Assembly (NCBI RefSeq): GCF_000196115.1
Contig: NC_005027.1
Location: forward strand, 3,720,001-3,784,000
Length of the DNA: 64,000 nucleotides
Origin: Rhodopirellula baltica SH 1
Lineage (GTDB): Bacteria; Planctomycetota; Planctomycetia; Pirellulales; Pirellulaceae
Direction of reading: 5' to 3'
The position numbers were made by a program, and so were the translations under genes. Shown here piece after piece: positions 62,619 through 64,000 of the stretch. The first letter of the stretch is position 1; every line of letters starts with the position of its first letter. The notes below the pieces were generated by a model. It saw only the letters and a list, made by a program, of their open reading frames with translations, did not search any database and had not been told where the DNA came from.

Positions 62619-64000
62619 GCGTTTCACCGGTTGCTCCGTGCAACTCTTCTGAAGATGCCTCCGCCCAACAGCTTTGCCAAGCTCGAGTGGTTGCCATGGT
62701 CGGCAACCCCAACGTCGGCAAAACATCTCTCTTCAACCGACTGACCAACCTGCTGGCGAAGACTTCCAACTTCGCAGGGACAACCGTGGACCGACGCACC
62801 GGCACCGCGGATTTGAACGAGGGTCAATCGTGCACGTTGGTTGACTTGCCCGGTCTGTATTCGCTGACGGCGTCATCTCCCGAAGAACAAATTGCTCGAG
62901 CATTCATCACCGGTGAATCCGAATGCCCTCCCGAGGGCGTGCTGGTCGTGGTCGACGCGACCAATCTCCAACGCAGCCTCGCCGTAGCCCGCGAAGCAAT
63001 CCAATGCGGACGGCCGACGCTGGTCGCCGTCAACATGATCGAACTGGCTCGCAAGAGTGGCGTCGACGTCGACTTGGATGTCCTTTCACAAAAACTTGGC
63101 TGCCCCGTCATTGGTGTCTCGGCTCGTACCGGCGAAGGCCTGGACGAACTGAAATCCAACCTTCGGCAATTGCTGCACCCGCGAAAAATGGTTGTGCTGG
63201 GTGCTGAAGCCGAGCCGGCTGAAATTGAGTGCGGTGCATGCGGAGTTTGCCCGTTCGCCGATGGCCATCGCTGGGCGTCGACTCTCGCTCGCGAAAGCAC
63301 TCGAACCGGATACGTCGCATCGGAAGAATGGACGGACCGGGTTGATCAGGTCACCACCCATCGCTTCCTCGGCCCGGTGATCTTTGTCGCCGTGATGGTT
63401 GCCGCGTTCGCGTCGGTGTTTTACCTCGCGCAGTATCCGATGGAATGGCTTGACGCCACGTTCGGATTGGTGACGGAGAAGGTCGGTGGCTGGTTACCCG
63501 AAGGCGACCTGAACAGCTTGATCACCGATGGAATTTTGGCTGGCATCGGCGGCGTGGTGATTTTCCTGCCGCAGATCTGCATTCTATTTTTCATGCTCGC
63601 CATCCTCGAGGACTCCGGTTATCTCTCGCGAGCTGTCGTCGTGATCGATCGCTGGATGCGACGCGTCGGATTGCCTGGCCAAGCGTTTGTGCCATTGCTC
63701 GCTGCCCATGCCTGCGCCATCCCGGCGATCATGTCCACCAAAGTCATCGCGAATCGACGAGACCGCTTGGCAGCGATCATGGTCATTCCGTTGATGACTT
63801 GCTCGGCCCGTCTTCCCGTCTACACGATGGTCGCCGCGCTGCTGTTTCCGTCTAGCCCTTGGTCAGCCGCGTTGTTGTTTGCATCGGCTTACGCACTCGG
63901 GATGGTCGCCGCCTTCTTCGTTGCTTGGTTGCTAAAGCGATCGATCCTGCCGGGTGAAGCTTCGCCACTGATCCTGGACTTACCTCCTTACCGCACACCT
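62615..64000 (+). CDS. feoB: Ferrous iron transporter B (3' end outside window)
   Basis: Fe(II) uptake permease of the inner membrane. The first 462 residues are inside the window: GTPase domain with GNPNVGKTSLFNRLT (G1), SNFAGTTVDRRTG (G2), DLPGLYSL (G3) and VAVNMIE (G4-like), a ~70-residue linker containing a CGACGVC cluster of three Cys, and then FeoB membrane helices (GPVIFVAVMVAAFASVFYLAQYP, GGVVIFLPQICILFFMLAILEDSGYLSRA with the core G-Y-x-x-R, and AHACAIPAIMST). The CxxCxxC in the linker is not a general FeoB feature. Frame open to the window end. Confidence 0.96.
   Translation, partial: MSVSPVAPCNSSEDASAQQLCQARVVAMVGNPNVGKTSLFNRLTNLLAKTSNFAGTTVDRRTGTADLNEGQSCTLVDLPGLYSLTASSPEEQIARAFITGESECPPEGVLVVVDATNLQRSLAVAREAIQCGRPTLVAVNMIELARKSGVDVDLDVLSQKLGCPVIGVSARTGEGLDELKSNLRQLLHPRKMVVLGAEAEPAEIECGACGVCPFADGHRWASTLARESTRTGYVASEEWTDRVDQVTTHRFLGPVIFVAVMVAAFASVFYLAQYPMEWLDATFGLVTEKVGGWLPEGDLNSLITDGILAGIGGVVIFLPQICILFFMLAILEDSGYLSRAVVVIDRWMRRVGLPGQAFVPLLAAHACAIPAIMSTKVIANRRDRLAAIMVIPLMTCSARLPVYTMVAALLFPSSPWSAALLFASAYALGMVAAFFVAWLLKRSILPGEASPLILDLPPYRTP

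Noticed and set aside
1-64000. tRNA, rRNA and known riboswitches
   Set aside because: No cloverleaf, rRNA core sequence or recognisable riboswitch was found by reading; a tRNAscan/Infernal run would be decisive.

Overview
The window looks like a chromosome segment of a Rhodopirellula-type planctomycete (Pirellulaceae). The support is the adjacent pair of planctomycete cytochrome-type (DUF1587/1592/1588/1585) and Tat-exported DUF1552 proteins, a DUF1111 di-haem protein, a short secreted protein with an LExR-type N-terminal motif, many exported proteins of unknown role, loosely organised genes on both strands with only short operons, and dispersed structured intergenic repeats. No rRNA, tRNA, CRISPR array, phage or transposase gene was seen. 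The assignment rests on gene content, not on any database comparison.

Layout. 0-2.3 kb: a truncated exported protein, then an iron-sulphur type APS/PAPS reductase with an Rrf2 regulator. 2.4-6.6 kb: a large flagellin, an exported GIY-YIG protein and a Gly/Pro-rich secreted protein. 6.6-10.4 kb: SDR, HflX and a short UvrC. 10.6-16.5 kb: lipoprotein/hypothetical pair, receiver-like protein, a CobA-HemD fusion coupled to a carboxymuconolactone-decarboxylase-like protein, ribosomal protein bS20 with its terminator, and a TVP38/DedA-like membrane protein preceded by a DUF1552 gene fragment. 16.9-22.3 kb: sialidase-like protein and the DUF1552/DUF1592 pair. 22.3-27.1 kb: a low-density accessory stretch of small, exported and partly broken genes (two in-frame stops and one frameshift). 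27.2-33.6 kb: Cache-sensor Ser/Thr kinase, DUF1111 protein, two coupled membrane/arrestin-like unknowns and a free-standing RNA polymerase alpha C-terminal domain.

33.8-43.4 kb: lipoate ligase overlapping a very large FtsX-type permease, a divergent TolC-like outer-membrane lipoprotein, an SDR, a small membrane protein and a CBS/DRTGG family II pyrophosphatase. 43.7-48.6 kb: a compact minus-strand operon aroF-tpiA-secG-yicC-gmk-rpoZ-coaC with mostly overlapping stop and start codons. 48.9-52.2 kb: an ECF sigma factor followed by a membrane protein with an anti-sigma-like N-terminus, a methionine-rich segment and a von Willebrand A domain. 52.3-55.1 kb: DUF4184 protein and two tandem SPFH/band 7 proteins. 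55.4-55.96 kb: three tandem hairpin-rich elements of about 122 bp with short terminal inverted repeats. 55.97-60 kb: rpmI-rplT-pheS-pheT, with a PheT that lacks the OB-fold insertion. 60.4-64 kb: exported beta-propeller-like protein, single-domain response regulator, feoA and the start of feoB.

The best candidates for undescribed biology are the ECF sigma/Met-rich VWA pair, the tandem terminal-repeat elements, the free-standing alpha-CTD protein, and the reduced housekeeping proteins (PheT without OB domain, UvrC without HhH). The broken genes around 24-27 kb suggest a site of gene decay or turnover rather than a working new system.
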